From Bacteroidota bacterium (GTDB lineage: Bacteria; Bacteroidota; Bacteroidia; Bacteroidales; Lentimicrobiaceae): 64,000 bases of DNA. Shown here piece by piece: positions 34,758 through 43,380 of the stretch (position 1 is the stretch's first letter; every line of letters starts with the position of its first letter). A program made the position numbers and the translations under genes. The DNA lies in assembly GCA_023417935.1 (NCBI GenBank), contig JAEZDY010000021.1, forward strand, positions 1 through 64,000, in the 5' to 3' direction. The notes beneath the pieces were generated by a model. The model was given only the letters and a program-made list of their open reading frames with translations. It did not search any database and had not been told where the DNA came from.

Positions 34758-35476
34758 TCTCTGTTCAAATTGCTGTTTACAGTTTTCTTGACTTCAAGCT
34801 TAAAACCCGCACCGTGAACATTTTGAATACTGACTTCAGGGTCATGACTGAGATATTTACGAAGTTTTGTGATGAAAACATCCATGCTCCGACCAATAAA
34901 ATAATCGCTTGTTCCCCATACTTCAATCTGTGCCTTATCTCTGGGAAGCAGATTGTTGATATTCATACAGAGGGCTTTGAGAAGAGCTGATTCTTTAACA
35001 GTAAGATTCTGTATATCGTTATCAAATATAAGTTGACGATTATACGGATCGAACACGTAATTGCCAATGGCAATTTTCTCACTTGCATGGTTATTTCCGT
35101 TATATCCACATCTTTTAAGGATTACTTCAATGCGCAATGCGAGTTCCTCACTGCTGAATGGCTTTGTAATGTAATCATCACACCCCGCCTTAAATCCTTT
35201 GATGCGATCATCACTATGACATCTGGCAGTTAGAAAGATCAATGGAACATGCTCATTCAATTGACGTATTTCTGCCGCAAGTGAAAAACCGTCCTTTTTA
35301 GGAAGCATAACATCCAATATACACAAATCAAAAGTTTCTGATTTAAATGCACTTAATCCTTCCTCGCCGTTTATAGCAAGCCGGGTTTTATAACCCAACA
35401 TTGAGAGATATTCCTCAACCAGTGCGCCCAGGTTTGCATCATCTTCAACCAGTAGTATTCGTGTTTTATCCTTCAT
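34754..35476 (-). CDS. OmpR-family response regulator
   Basis: A 240-residue two-component regulator. The receiver domain has the acidic pair in LLVEDDAN, the phospho-acceptor D55 in CILDVMLPKKDG, and the conserved Thr and Lys in FLTAR and YITKPFS. The C-terminal half is a winged-helix domain (LTVKESALLKALC... RSMDVFITKLRKYLS) for DNA binding. I start at ATG 35476 (MKDKTRILLVEDD). This ATG lies inside the last codons of the kinase gene (ATGAAGGATAA), giving 11 bp of overlap; a second ATG at 35494 is also in frame. Confidence 0.93.
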   Translation of the reverse strand: MKDKTRILLVEDDANLGALVEEYLSMLGYKTRLAINGEEGLSAFKSETFDLCILDVMLPKKDGFSLAAEIRQLNEHVPLIFLTARCHSDDRIKGFKAGCDDYITKPFSSEELALRIEVILKRCGYNGNNHASEKIAIGNYVFDPYNRQLIFDNDIQNLTVKESALLKALCMNINNLLPRDKAQIEVWGTSDYFIGRSMDVFITKLRKYLSHDPEVSIQNVHGAGFKLEVKKTVNSNLNRE

Positions 35477-36761
35477 AAGTTGCAATGCTGACATTCAATG
35501 GTAAAAAAACTTCAAATACACTTCCCTTATTTAGTTCACTACGCACTTTTACTTTCCCATGTAATGCTTCAGTAATAGTCTTAACATAATACAATCCTAG
35601 TCCAAAACCCTTTACATCATGCCGGTTACCGGTAGGAACCCTGTATAGTTTTTCGAATATCATCTTTTGGTTGTCGTGACTAATGCCAATCCCTTTATCA
35701 ATAAGGCCTATAACCAACATCCCATCTTCATTTCGTGTTGTTACAGATATATCAGCTTTACCGGCTGAGTATTTGACTGCATTATCAAGCAGATTACAAA
35801 CAATATTCTGGAAATGATTTACATCAGCGTGTATTTCGTACTCTTTAGCATTTGGATAAAAACTTATACTACCATTGCTATTCTTAATGGCAAGTTCAAA
35901 GCGAGATACGCACTGCTCTATTACTGCATGAGCGTTGAAATTGGTTAGATCGAGTTTAAAAGTTCCTTGCTCAAGTACCGAAATTTGCAAGACCTGGTCA
36001 ACCTGCTGCTGAAGTCTTTGATTCTCATCGAAGATCATACGTGCATACTTCCGTGTCTTTTCTTCCGAAACAAGATTTATTGGATTAAGAAGCATTTCAC
36101 TGGCTAGAGATATAGTTGAAATTGGTGTTTTGAGCTCATGAGTCATGTTGTTTACAAAGTCTGATTTTATCTCTGAAAGCTTCTTTTGACGCATAAAAGA
36201 GAATATCATGAAAGAGAAAGCAAATGCAACCACGAGTACAAATACCAGGGAAACAATCATCCATGGAACTATTTTCCAAATAAGCACCTCACTTTCATTT
36301 GGGAAGTATACGCCAAGCATCAATTGCTCTGATTTATATAGACATGATAATGATACCCTATGGCCTGACGATAAAATTTTGCTTGTCCGGTTACCCCTTT
36401 CACCAGCAAAGAAAGTGCCCGATGAGGGGTCAAATACACCCCACACATATTGCCTTGTAATCTCCATTCCATCAAACTCTTCATGCATCAAAGAATCAAG
36501 ACGGACCGGATTGATTGCTGATAGTATTTGCTGTGTACGATGATCACAATCAGGACTGCAAACAAAAGGCTCTAATCCGGGTGTGGTACGTTCATCAAAC
36601 ATCCTGTTGACAACACTTTTCATGGTAACGCTCACGCTGTTGTCAAATAATTCTTCCTGCAACTTCAGGGCATTACGCATCCAATAAACCTGGATAAGAA
36701 TAATGCCTATCAATGCAATGGCTGCAAGTGATATGATTATAGCAATCGTGCTTTTCTTCAT
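35466..36761 (-). CDS. Sensor histidine kinase
   Basis: A 431-residue membrane kinase. TM1 spans about residues 7-27 and TM2 164-190, around a periplasmic sensor of about 135 residues. That sensor has three cysteines in CSPDCDHRTQQI and SCLYK that could form a disulfide or bind a ligand. Cytoplasmic motifs are the H-box MTHELKTPIS (H208), N-box CNLLDNAVKY, and G-boxes DKGIGIS and FGLGLYYV. ATG 36761 (MKKSTIAIIISLA) gives the common N-terminus; an ATG at 36821 would add 20 residues. A -7 box TATCTTTG on the minus strand at 36783-36790 lies just upstream. Confidence 0.93.
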   Translation of the reverse strand: MKKSTIAIIISLAAIALIGIILIQVYWMRNALKLQEELFDNSVSVTMKSVVNRMFDERTTPGLEPFVCSPDCDHRTQQILSAINPVRLDSLMHEEFDGMEITRQYVWGVFDPSSGTFFAGERGNRTSKILSSGHRVSLSCLYKSEQLMLGVYFPNESEVLIWKIVPWMIVSLVFVLVVAFAFSFMIFSFMRQKKLSEIKSDFVNNMTHELKTPISTISLASEMLLNPINLVSEEKTRKYARMIFDENQRLQQQVDQVLQISVLEQGTFKLDLTNFNAHAVIEQCVSRFELAIKNSNGSISFYPNAKEYEIHADVNHFQNIVCNLLDNAVKYSAGKADISVTTRNEDGMLVIGLIDKGIGISHDNQKMIFEKLYRVPTGNRHDVKGFGLGLYYVKTITEALHGKVKVRSELNKGSVFEVFLPLNVSIATYEG

Positions 36762-36782
36762 TAATGATTTTGTTGTCAGGCA

Positions 36783-36790
36783 CAAAGATA
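36783..36790 (-). promoter_or_regulatory. Candidate -7 box of the two-component operon
   Basis: Read on the minus strand, TATCTTTG followed by TGCC matches the Bacteroidota -7 consensus, 21 bp before the chosen kinase start. If used, it excludes the upstream ATG at 36821. Confidence 0.45.
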
Positions 36791-36894
36791 AATGAAAAAG
36801 TAAAATGAACTTTTTAGTCAAGTCAATACTTATACGTAGTGTGCCAATTGCTGAGTATAAGTATATTCGCTATCGGTTATTGGTGTTATTATAG

Positions 36895-36902
36895 TAATTT
36901 TG
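36895..36902 (+). promoter_or_regulatory. Candidate -7 box for the OsmC gene
   Basis: TAATTTTG fits the TAnnTTTG pattern 16 bp before the ATG at 36919; the TTG at 36880-36882 is only 12 bp away, too near for a standard -33. Confidence 0.35.
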
Positions 36903-36918
36903 TCAAAAATAATTTCAA

Positions 36919-37329
36919 ATGGTTAAAACATCTTCTTTTAAATATATTGGTGATTTAAGACTTGAGGTAAAACATGATCGTTCAGGGCAGGTCTTTGTTT
37001 CAGATGCACCTATCGACAACAAGGGAAAGGGCGAAGCCATATCTCCTACTGATATGCTTGCAACCTCCCTTGGATTATGCATGGTTACAATAATGGGCAT
37101 TTCTGCTCAAACTCATGGTTTCAGTATGGAAGGCGTGAAGGGCGAGGTAACTAAAATCATGACTTCAAACCCACGTAAAGTTAGTGAAGTAATCATTGAT
37201 CTCTATTTCCCTGATAATGGATATACTGAAAAAGATAAAAAGATTATTGAGCACATCTCACGAACATGTCCTGTTGCACTTAGTTTACACCCTGATCTTA
37301 AACAAATTGTTAATATTATTTATGAGTAA
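36919..37329 (+). CDS. OsmC family protein
   Basis: A 136-residue OsmC/Ohr-fold protein, a group that often reduces organic hydroperoxides through two cysteines. The first cysteine is in TSLGLCMVTIMG (about residue 55) and the second in SRTCPVALSLHP (about residue 116), the arrangement of YhfA-like OsmC proteins. Behind the TAA stop the same frame stays open for 26 more codons and reads as a Pro/Glu/Lys-rich tail ending in Cys, before TAG at 37408. This is either a decayed extension or a read-through tail (see findings). The gene is transcribed away from the histidine kinase. Confidence 0.9.
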   Translation: MVKTSSFKYIGDLRLEVKHDRSGQVFVSDAPIDNKGKGEAISPTDMLATSLGLCMVTIMGISAQTHGFSMEGVKGEVTKIMTSNPRKVSEVIIDLYFPDNGYTEKDKKIIEHISRTCPVALSLHPDLKQIVNIIYE

Positions 37330-37413
37330 CCGGTTAGCCAAAAGAAACCACCTGAAGAAGCAGCGATTAACATAGAGAGTCAACCTGCAGTTGAACCTAA
37401 AAAATGTTAGATA

Positions 37414-37800
37414 ATGGATATTAAACTTGGAATTAAAAAAAAGCAGGATTTAATTGTAACAGACGATGTTACTGCCTCATCATACGGTTCTGGTCTTGTA
37501 GATGTATTTGCCACCCCTGCTATGATTGCCCTAATGGAAAGAACCTGCCAATTGAGCGTTCAGGAATTCCTTGATGAAGGTGACATGACAGTAGGCACAC
37601 TAGTTAATGTTAAACATTTAAAGGCAACACCTGTAGGCATGCGAGTTGAGTGTGAGTCAGAACTTACACTTCAAGATGGCAGGCGATTAGTTTTCAAAGT
37701 ATCTGCAAGTGACGAAAGAGGTCAAATTGGAGAAGGCATACATGAACGGTTTATAGTAAACCGTGAAAAATTCATGCATAAATTAAACAGCACTAAATGA
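37414..37800 (+). CDS. Hot-dog thioesterase (FlK-like)
   Basis: A 128-residue hot-dog-fold protein. FATPAMIALMERTCQL carries the Thr and Glu, and VNVKHLKATPVG the His, that correspond to the Thr-Glu-His catalytic set of fluoroacetyl-CoA thioesterase FlK. FlK itself is a specialised resistance enzyme; family members in other bacteria probably hydrolyse ordinary acyl-CoAs, so no fluoroacetate role is implied. The stop codon overlaps the ATG of the RNA methyltransferase (ATGA at 37797). Confidence 0.8.
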   Translation: MDIKLGIKKKQDLIVTDDVTASSYGSGLVDVFATPAMIALMERTCQLSVQEFLDEGDMTVGTLVNVKHLKATPVGMRVECESELTLQDGRRLVFKVSASDERGQIGEGIHERFIVNREKFMHKLNSTK

Positions 37801-38993
37801 TTAAAACCAACGACGAATCTATAAAAGATTCCGGCACCCGAGCCTATCTGGCAAAGTCACCCGCCGAACTTGAAAATATACTGGCTGGTGAGTTAGAACA
37901 GTTAGGTGCAACTAACATTGAAATATTAAAAAGAGCTGTTTCATTCGAGGGAGACCAAAAGTTAATGTACAAGGCAAATTACCATTGCCGAACTGCACTT
38001 CGGATTCTAATGCCGTTATGTCAATTTACATTTAAAGACGAGAATGATTTTTACGATCAAATAAAGGACATAAACTGGGAGCAATACCTTGAAGCCAGTC
38101 AAACACTCTCTATAGATTCTACTATTGGTAGTTCCATCTTTACACACTCACATTATGTGTCACAAAGAGCCAAAGATGCCATTGCCGACCGTTTCAGGGA
38201 GAGATATGGCATCAGGCCATCAGTAGATCTTGAAAACCCTGATCTGCGTATAAATATTCACATATATAGGGACACAGTTAACGTATCTCTCGACAGTTCA
38301 GGAGCATCGCTGCATAAAAGAGGATACCATACCGTTAACGCTGAAGCTCCATTAAGTGAAGTACTTGCTGCAGGCATGATCATGCTCACCGGATGGCATG
38401 GTGAATGCAATTTTATAGACTGGATGTGTGGTTCAGGCACTTTGCTGATTGAAGCTGCAATGATAGCAATGAATCTACCAGCCGGCCAGTTCAGAGAAGA
38501 ATATGGCTTTATGAAATGGCCCGATTTCTCTGAAAAGTTGTGGTCGGAAGTAAAACAAGAAGCACTTGAAAACCAACGTGATCTTGAGATAGAGATTATT
38601 GGATCCGACATATCCCAAAAGAATCTTAGGGCAGCAGAATCAAATGTGCGTAATGCATACCTCCACAAGGATATAAAACTTAAAGTTGCTGATTTCAGGG
38701 ATATCAGGCCTCCACAAGGTGATGGCATTCTCATTAGCAACCCTCCCTATGGCGAACGCATCAGGGTTGATGATCTTTATGATATGTATAAAGAAATGGG
38801 AAACGCGCTAAAACGTAATTTCGAAGGATACAAAGCATGGCTCATTTCATCTGATTTCCATGCGATTAAACTGGTAGGACTAAAGCCAATGGCAAAGAAG
38901 ATACTATGGAATGGTCAACTTGAATGCCGTTTTGTAGGATTTGATCTTTATCACGGAAGTAAAAAGGATAAATTCGACCTTCCTTCACTTTAA
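37797..38993 (+). CDS. THUMP-domain RNA methyltransferase (RlmL/YpsC-like)
   Basis: A 398-residue SAM-dependent methyltransferase. An N-terminal ferredoxin-like/THUMP region (residues 10-165) binds RNA. The catalytic domain has the motif DWMCGSGTLLIEAAMIAMNLPAG and the NPPY motif in ISNPPYGERIRVDD, which marks N2-guanine or N6-adenine methylation. The arrangement matches RlmL's N-terminal half and Bacillus YpsC, so m2G in 23S rRNA is the likely product. Translationally coupled to the thioesterase gene. It converges on the zinc peptidase gene across a repeat-rich 125-bp gap. Confidence 0.9.
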   Translation: MIKTNDESIKDSGTRAYLAKSPAELENILAGELEQLGATNIEILKRAVSFEGDQKLMYKANYHCRTALRILMPLCQFTFKDENDFYDQIKDINWEQYLEASQTLSIDSTIGSSIFTHSHYVSQRAKDAIADRFRERYGIRPSVDLENPDLRINIHIYRDTVNVSLDSSGASLHKRGYHTVNAEAPLSEVLAAGMIMLTGWHGECNFIDWMCGSGTLLIEAAMIAMNLPAGQFREEYGFMKWPDFSEKLWSEVKQEALENQRDLEIEIIGSDISQKNLRAAESNVRNAYLHKDIKLKVADFRDIRPPQGDGILISNPPYGERIRVDDLYDMYKEMGNALKRNFEGYKAWLISSDFHAIKLVGLKPMAKKILWNGQLECRFVGFDLYHGSKKDKFDLPSL

Positions 38994-39018
38994 ACCTAAG
39001 TTAAAACTATCTTATCTT

Positions 39019-39053
39019 TATCTCATCTCTATCTAAAACATAGAGATGAGATA
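39019..39053. terminator. Perfect 14-bp inverted repeat at a convergent junction
   Basis: TATCTCATCTCTAT (39019-39032) and ATAGAGATGAGATA (39040-39053) pair perfectly around CTAAAAC. The stem is AT-rich with no T-tract. It is placed to end both converging transcripts, but its overlap with a direct-repeat series makes another role possible. Confidence 0.55.
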
Positions 39054-39092
39054 GACTTGACATAGGCTTGACATAGAGATGACATAGAGATG
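39039..39092. repeat. ACATAGAGATGA direct repeats
   Basis: The string ACATAGAGATGA occurs at 39039, about 39069 and about 39081, with a related GACATAGGCTTGACATAG stretch between. The first copy is the right arm of the inverted repeat. Noncoding on both strands. Confidence 0.65.
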
Positions 39093-39118
39093 ATACCAAT
39101 GAAGATCAACTGGAACAA

Positions 39119-39958
39119 CTAAATACCTCTTGCACTGAAAGTATCACCATCCTCCAATCGCCCTGATTGATAACCCCTCTTAAACCATTCCATTCGTTGT
39201 TCTGACGTTCCATGGGTAAAGGCGTCAGGTACTATTGTTCCTTGTGTTTGCATTTGTAACCTGTCATCACCAACTGCAGAGGCAGCACCAAGAGCCTCCG
39301 CAATATCACCCTGTTCAACTACTTTGAGTGTATTTTGCGCATGATAAGCCCATACCCCTGCATAATAGTCAGCTTGCAACTCAAGTTTCACAGTTATTCT
39401 ATTCCCCTCCCTTTCATTTGAACGACTTCGTTGTTGTTGAACTTCACCAAGGGTTCCCAAAAGGTGTTGAACGTGGTGACCAACTTCATGTGCTATAACA
39501 TAGGCAATTGCAAAATCGCCCGGGGCACCAAAACGTTCTCTCAGATCATCACAGAAAGACAGGTCAATGTAAATGCTCTCATCAGCTGAACAGTAGAAAG
39601 GACCGCTTGCGGCACTAGCCGATCCACATGCTGATTGCACAGCATCTCTAAAAAGTACCATCTTTGGTTCACGGTATGTGTTACCATAGTCGCTAAAAAT
39701 ATCAGCCCATACTTCTTCTGTGTCAGCTAAAACAACTGATACAAACTGAGCCATACTGTCCTCTGCTGCAGTTGTAGTTACCTGCTGACCTGATGGTCCC
39801 TGAATTTGGTTGAGTACTTGCGAAGGGTCACCACCCAGGAGCCAAACAATTGCTATGACAACAATACTGCCAATACCCCCACCCATTGCTATACGACCAC
39901 CTCCACTTCTTCGGCGATCATCAACGTTTGAGCTTCCTCTTCTGCCTATCCATTTCAT
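39119..39958 (-). CDS. Neutral zinc metallopeptidase (YpfJ family)
   Basis: A 279-residue protein of the neutral-zinc-metallopeptidase family. A short basic, glycine-rich N-terminus (SSNVDDRRRSGGGRIAMGGG) precedes one membrane helix at about residues 28-42. The rest lies outside the cytoplasm and contains the zinc motif AHEVGHHVQHLLG (HExxH) at about residue 163, ELQADYYAGVWAY with the third ligand region, and an FYCSADESIYID stretch. Substrates are unknown in the whole family. The final EQRMEWFKRGYQSG segment is a family signature. Confidence 0.9.
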   Translation of the reverse strand: MKWIGRRGSSNVDDRRRSGGGRIAMGGGIGSIVVIAIVWLLGGDPSQVLNQIQGPSGQQVTTTAAEDSMAQFVSVVLADTEEVWADIFSDYGNTYREPKMVLFRDAVQSACGSASAASGPFYCSADESIYIDLSFCDDLRERFGAPGDFAIAYVIAHEVGHHVQHLLGTLGEVQQQRSRSNEREGNRITVKLELQADYYAGVWAYHAQNTLKVVEQGDIAEALGAASAVGDDRLQMQTQGTIVPDAFTHGTSEQRMEWFKRGYQSGRLEDGDTFSARGI

Positions 39959-40108
39959 GTTTAAAGATGTTAAGTTTTATGAAAATCCGGCTAAAAACCA
40001 ATACCATTATTAATTTACACAAAGACCGAACTCTGCAACAGAAGTAACGTTCAATCCTTTACTTTTGTTACCGGCTTAATAAAAACTCTCTAAAGCATAC
40101 GGCTAGAA

Positions 40109-40726
40109 ATGATTCGATACCTCGCTATACTATTATTTTTTCAAGTTTCACTAGCCTCATACTCTCAGGGAAATGATTACTTTTTACTCGAGAAGGTATA
40201 TTCAAGCCGTAACAGCGATTATGACAATACCATGCATCTGGTATCCCAATCAGTAACACCTTTCAGCTTTGCAGTACCGTTAACACTTTTAGTTAGTGGA
40301 TACACCAGGAGCGACGTAGATACCTGGGATGATGGAGTCAGAGCATCTATCGCATTAGGCAGTGCAATGACTTTCACTTACATTATGAAGTATACCATTG
40401 ATAGGCAAAGGCCATACGATAAGCATCCCGATATTATTCCATTTAGTAGGGATTTTACTGCTTCATTTCCTTCAGGACATACTACTTCAGCTTTTGCAAC
40501 AGCCACAACCCTTTCGATACTTAAACCTGAGTGGTATGTCATTATTCCGGCATATGGTTATGCTGTATTGGTAGGTTATTCAAGAATGCATCTTGGTATG
40601 CATTACCCATCAGATATTGTGATCGGGGCATTAGTAGGAACCGGATTCGCCATTCTCTCGCACAAACTGAATAAACTAGTTAGGCCGGCTTATATGTATC
40701 CACATAAATTCAGAGTCAAACCTTAA
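40109..40726 (+). CDS. PAP2-family phosphatase
   Basis: A 205-residue protein with a signal peptide (MIRYLAILLFFQVSLASYSQ) and the three phosphatase motifs: KYTIDRQRPYDK (KxxxxxxRP), ASFPSGHTTSAFA (PSGH) and GYSRMHLGMHYPSDIVIG (SRxxxxxHxxxD). Such enzymes remove phosphate from lipid carriers (undecaprenyl-PP), phosphatidic acid or lipid A. The signal sequence with few strong membrane helices suggests a periplasmic-facing enzyme. Lipid A dephosphorylation would fit the window's LPS theme but is not proven. Confidence 0.9.
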   Translation: MIRYLAILLFFQVSLASYSQGNDYFLLEKVYSSRNSDYDNTMHLVSQSVTPFSFAVPLTLLVSGYTRSDVDTWDDGVRASIALGSAMTFTYIMKYTIDRQRPYDKHPDIIPFSRDFTASFPSGHTTSAFATATTLSILKPEWYVIIPAYGYAVLVGYSRMHLGMHYPSDIVIGALVGTGFAILSHKLNKLVRPAYMYPHKFRVKP

Positions 40727-40737
40727 CACAGTTTCTT

Positions 40738-40745
40738 TATCTTTG
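40738..40745 (+). promoter_or_regulatory. Candidate -7 box for priA
   Basis: TATCTTTG matches the -7 consensus 32 bp before the TTG start of priA; no clear -33 partner. Confidence 0.45.
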
Positions 40746-40777
40746 AGCATAATTTACGTTTAAATAATTATCTCGAA

Positions 40778-43282
40778 TTGTCGGTCGACGAATATATCAC
40801 ACTTTTTGCTGAAGTCCTTCTTCCATTGCCTGTGAAAGGATATTTCACTTACCGGATACCCCGTGAAATGCAAAATGCAATTGAGCCAGGGATGAGGGTT
40901 GTAGTTCAATTTGGTTCAAAAAAGCTTTACACCGCATTGGTCAGACGAATTACCAATCAGCCACCAAAAGTGATTTCTGCCAAATATATATTATCAGTAG
41001 TTGACCCAGTGCCAGTGGTAAATGAGAAACAATTTCTCTTCTGGGAATGGATGGCTGATTATTATGTGTGTACTGAAGGAGAAGTAATGAACGCGGCCCT
41101 TCCTTCAGCTTACAAGCTTGCCAGCGAATCAAGAGTGGTGCTTGATCCCGATTATGTACATGACAGCTCAGTGCTCAGCGATTACGAGTTTTTGGTCATT
41201 GAAGCGCTTGAACTTCAGAAAATTCTCAGTATTACTGAAATCAGCCGCATTGTTGGTATTGCTAAAGTAATTCCTTTAGTAAAAACGATGCTCGAGAAGA
41301 AATACATCAGGGTTGAGGAGGAGATTACTGAACGGTATAAACCACGAATAGAATGGTTTGTGCGCATATCAGATACCTATCAGGATCATGAATTGCTACA
41401 ACAGGAGATGGACAAGCTTAATTCGAAAGCATATAAGCAGCTTCAGTTATTGATGGCATACATCAGTCTTTCTAATTGCTTCACTGATAAGACCAGGGAG
41501 GTTAGTCGTGCTGATTTGCTAAAAACGCCCTCGGTGTCAGCCTCACAATTGGAAGGTCTAGTTAAAAAAGGAGTTCTTGAATTATACCAAAGGAATATCA
41601 GTCGCCTTGAGCAAAAGGATTCAAGTGATATTATTGCAAACATACACTTCACTGAAGCCCAGCAAAAAGCCTACAATGAAGTAAATACCGCACTTGAATT
41701 AAAACAGACAGTATTGCTTAAAGGGGTTACTTCAAGTGGGAAGACTGAGATTTATATCCGGCTGATTGATGAAGTTTTAAAGAAAGGCCACCAGGTACTT
41801 TATTTATTACCTGAAATTGCCCTAACATCACAAATTGTAAGGCGTTTGCAAAAGTTCTTTGGATTAGATGTTGGCGTTTACCATTCAAAGTATAATGAGC
41901 ATGAGAGAATAGAAATATGGAGTAAGGCTAACCAGTTTATGGTCAAAGAGGGCACCGGAAAACCATTCAGGATAATTTTGGGTGCACGGTCAGCAATGTT
42001 TCTGCCTTATAATGAACTCGGTTTGATTATAGTTGATGAAGAGCATGACAGTTCATACAAGCAAACTGACCCTGCCCCGCGTTACAATGCACGTGATGCA
42101 GCAATTATGCTTGGCAGGTTGCATAATGCTGCAGTTTTGTTGGGCACAGCAACTCCCTCAATTGAAAGCCATTATAATGCAGAGGCCGGGAAATATAAAT
42201 TGGTTGAACTAAATGAGCGTTTCGGTGGAATTGAAATGCCCGAGATCAGGATAGTGAATATCAAAGAGGAAACACGATTTAAGCGTATGAAGACGCACTT
42301 TTCGCCTCAACTCTTAGAAGCAATTGAAGGAGCCATATCACGAAATGAACAGGTTATATTGTTTCAGAACCGTAGGGGGTTTTCGCTACGCATTGAATGC
42401 GATAATTGTAATTTTATTCCCGGATGCGTCCAATGTGATGTAACACTCACTTATCATAAACATATCAATGTTTTAAAGTGCCACTACTGTGGATATACAC
42501 GCCTGATACCACCAACATGCCCTGAATGTGGTAGCCCCTCAATAAAGCTCAAGGGTTTTGGCACTGAGAAAGTGGAGGAAGAACTTGCTGTACTCTTTCC
42601 TGATATTACCATTGCCAGAATGGATCTTGATACTACCCACACCAAAAATGCATACCACAAGATTATGCAGGAGTTTGAAACGAGGAAGACTGATGTTTTG
42701 GTAGGTACTCAAATGGTAACAAAAGGACTGGACTTTGATAATGTTAGCTTAGTTGGAGTGCTGAATGCCGACGGGTTAATCAGTTATCCCGACTTCCGTT
42801 CACTTGAGCGTAGCTTTCAGATGCTTGCCCAGGTTAGTGGCAGGGCTGGAAGAAAAACAAAACAAGGCCTTGTATTAATCCAGACTTATAACCCTGCGCA
42901 TCCTGTGCACCGATGGGTTATCCAAAATGACTATCAGAGCATGTTCAGCCAGGTATTGCTCGACAGGCATAAGTTCACATACCCACCCTATGTTAGGTTG
43001 ATATTAGTTTCACTTCGACACAAGGAACAAGCATTGCTTGACAGCGCTGCCTCAAAACTTGCTGGAATGCTTAAAACGGGTTTCACCGGCAGAATCTTAG
43101 GACCTGAATATCCCAATGTATCAAGAGTGAAAAACATGTACATCAAGAACATAATACTAAAAGTGAGCAAAGGGCTTAAGGGGCAGGAAATGAAAAAGGA
43201 GGCTGTACATCAGATAGATCTCTTTAAACAACTTCAAGACTATAAATCAGTGAGAGTTGTTATTGATGTTGATCCAATGTAG
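40778..43282 (+). CDS. priA: Primosomal replication-restart helicase PriA
   Basis: Reloads the replisome at stalled forks. The 834-residue protein has an N-terminal 3'-end-binding domain (AEVLLPLPVKGYFTYRIP), the Walker A LLKGVTSSGKTEIY, the DEEH box IIVDEEHDSSYKQ, and the zinc-binding cysteine cluster CDNCNFIPGCVQCDVTLTYH ... CHYCGY ... CPECGS between the helicase lobes. Later motifs include LVGTQMVTKGLDFDNVSLV and QVSGRAGR. Translation starts at TTG 40778; no in-frame ATG matches the conserved N-terminus. All eight expected zinc-site cysteines are present. Confidence 0.97.
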   Translation: MSVDEYITLFAEVLLPLPVKGYFTYRIPREMQNAIEPGMRVVVQFGSKKLYTALVRRITNQPPKVISAKYILSVVDPVPVVNEKQFLFWEWMADYYVCTEGEVMNAALPSAYKLASESRVVLDPDYVHDSSVLSDYEFLVIEALELQKILSITEISRIVGIAKVIPLVKTMLEKKYIRVEEEITERYKPRIEWFVRISDTYQDHELLQQEMDKLNSKAYKQLQLLMAYISLSNCFTDKTREVSRADLLKTPSVSASQLEGLVKKGVLELYQRNISRLEQKDSSDIIANIHFTEAQQKAYNEVNTALELKQTVLLKGVTSSGKTEIYIRLIDEVLKKGHQVLYLLPEIALTSQIVRRLQKFFGLDVGVYHSKYNEHERIEIWSKANQFMVKEGTGKPFRIILGARSAMFLPYNELGLIIVDEEHDSSYKQTDPAPRYNARDAAIMLGRLHNAAVLLGTATPSIESHYNAEAGKYKLVELNERFGGIEMPEIRIVNIKEETRFKRMKTHFSPQLLEAIEGAISRNEQVILFQNRRGFSLRIECDNCNFIPGCVQCDVTLTYHKHINVLKCHYCGYTRLIPPTCPECGSPSIKLKGFGTEKVEEELAVLFPDITIARMDLDTTHTKNAYHKIMQEFETRKTDVLVGTQMVTKGLDFDNVSLVGVLNADGLISYPDFRSLERSFQMLAQVSGRAGRKTKQGLVLIQTYNPAHPVHRWVIQNDYQSMFSQVLLDRHKFTYPPYVRLILVSLRHKEQALLDSAASKLAGMLKTGFTGRILGPEYPNVSRVKNMYIKNIILKVSKGLKGQEMKKEAVHQIDLFKQLQDYKSVRVVIDVDPM

Positions 43283-43353
43283 TATTTCTTCTTATTCAAT
43301 TTAATACTATCACAGGTAGTATAAATCCTTATTCAACGTAATACTAACCTATA
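43280..43353. repeat. 37-bp direct repeat with internal hairpins
   Basis: Two copies, 43280-43316 and 43317-43353, share TAGTAT, CTTATTCAA and AATACTA in the same order. Each copy can fold through TAGTAT(T) and (A)ATACTA. A degenerate third copy may follow. It lies between the converging priA and DivIC-like genes and could act as a terminator cluster. Confidence 0.6.
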
Positions 43354-43380
43354 TAATATTGCTTATTATCCAGTAAAGTA

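Noticed and set aside
37323..37377. 17-codon ATG frame overlapping the OsmC stop (MSNRLAKRNHLKKQ...)
   Set aside because: Too short, basic and without a ribosome-binding site of its own; the OsmC-phase tail reads more like protein.
37414..37800. Fluoroacetate resistance function for the FlK-like thioesterase
   Set aside because: The fold and likely catalytic residues match, but the family is broad and there is no supporting context.
38258..38740. 160-codon minus-strand frame inside the RNA methyltransferase gene
   Set aside because: Antisense to the conserved methyltransferase core; no coding evidence of its own.
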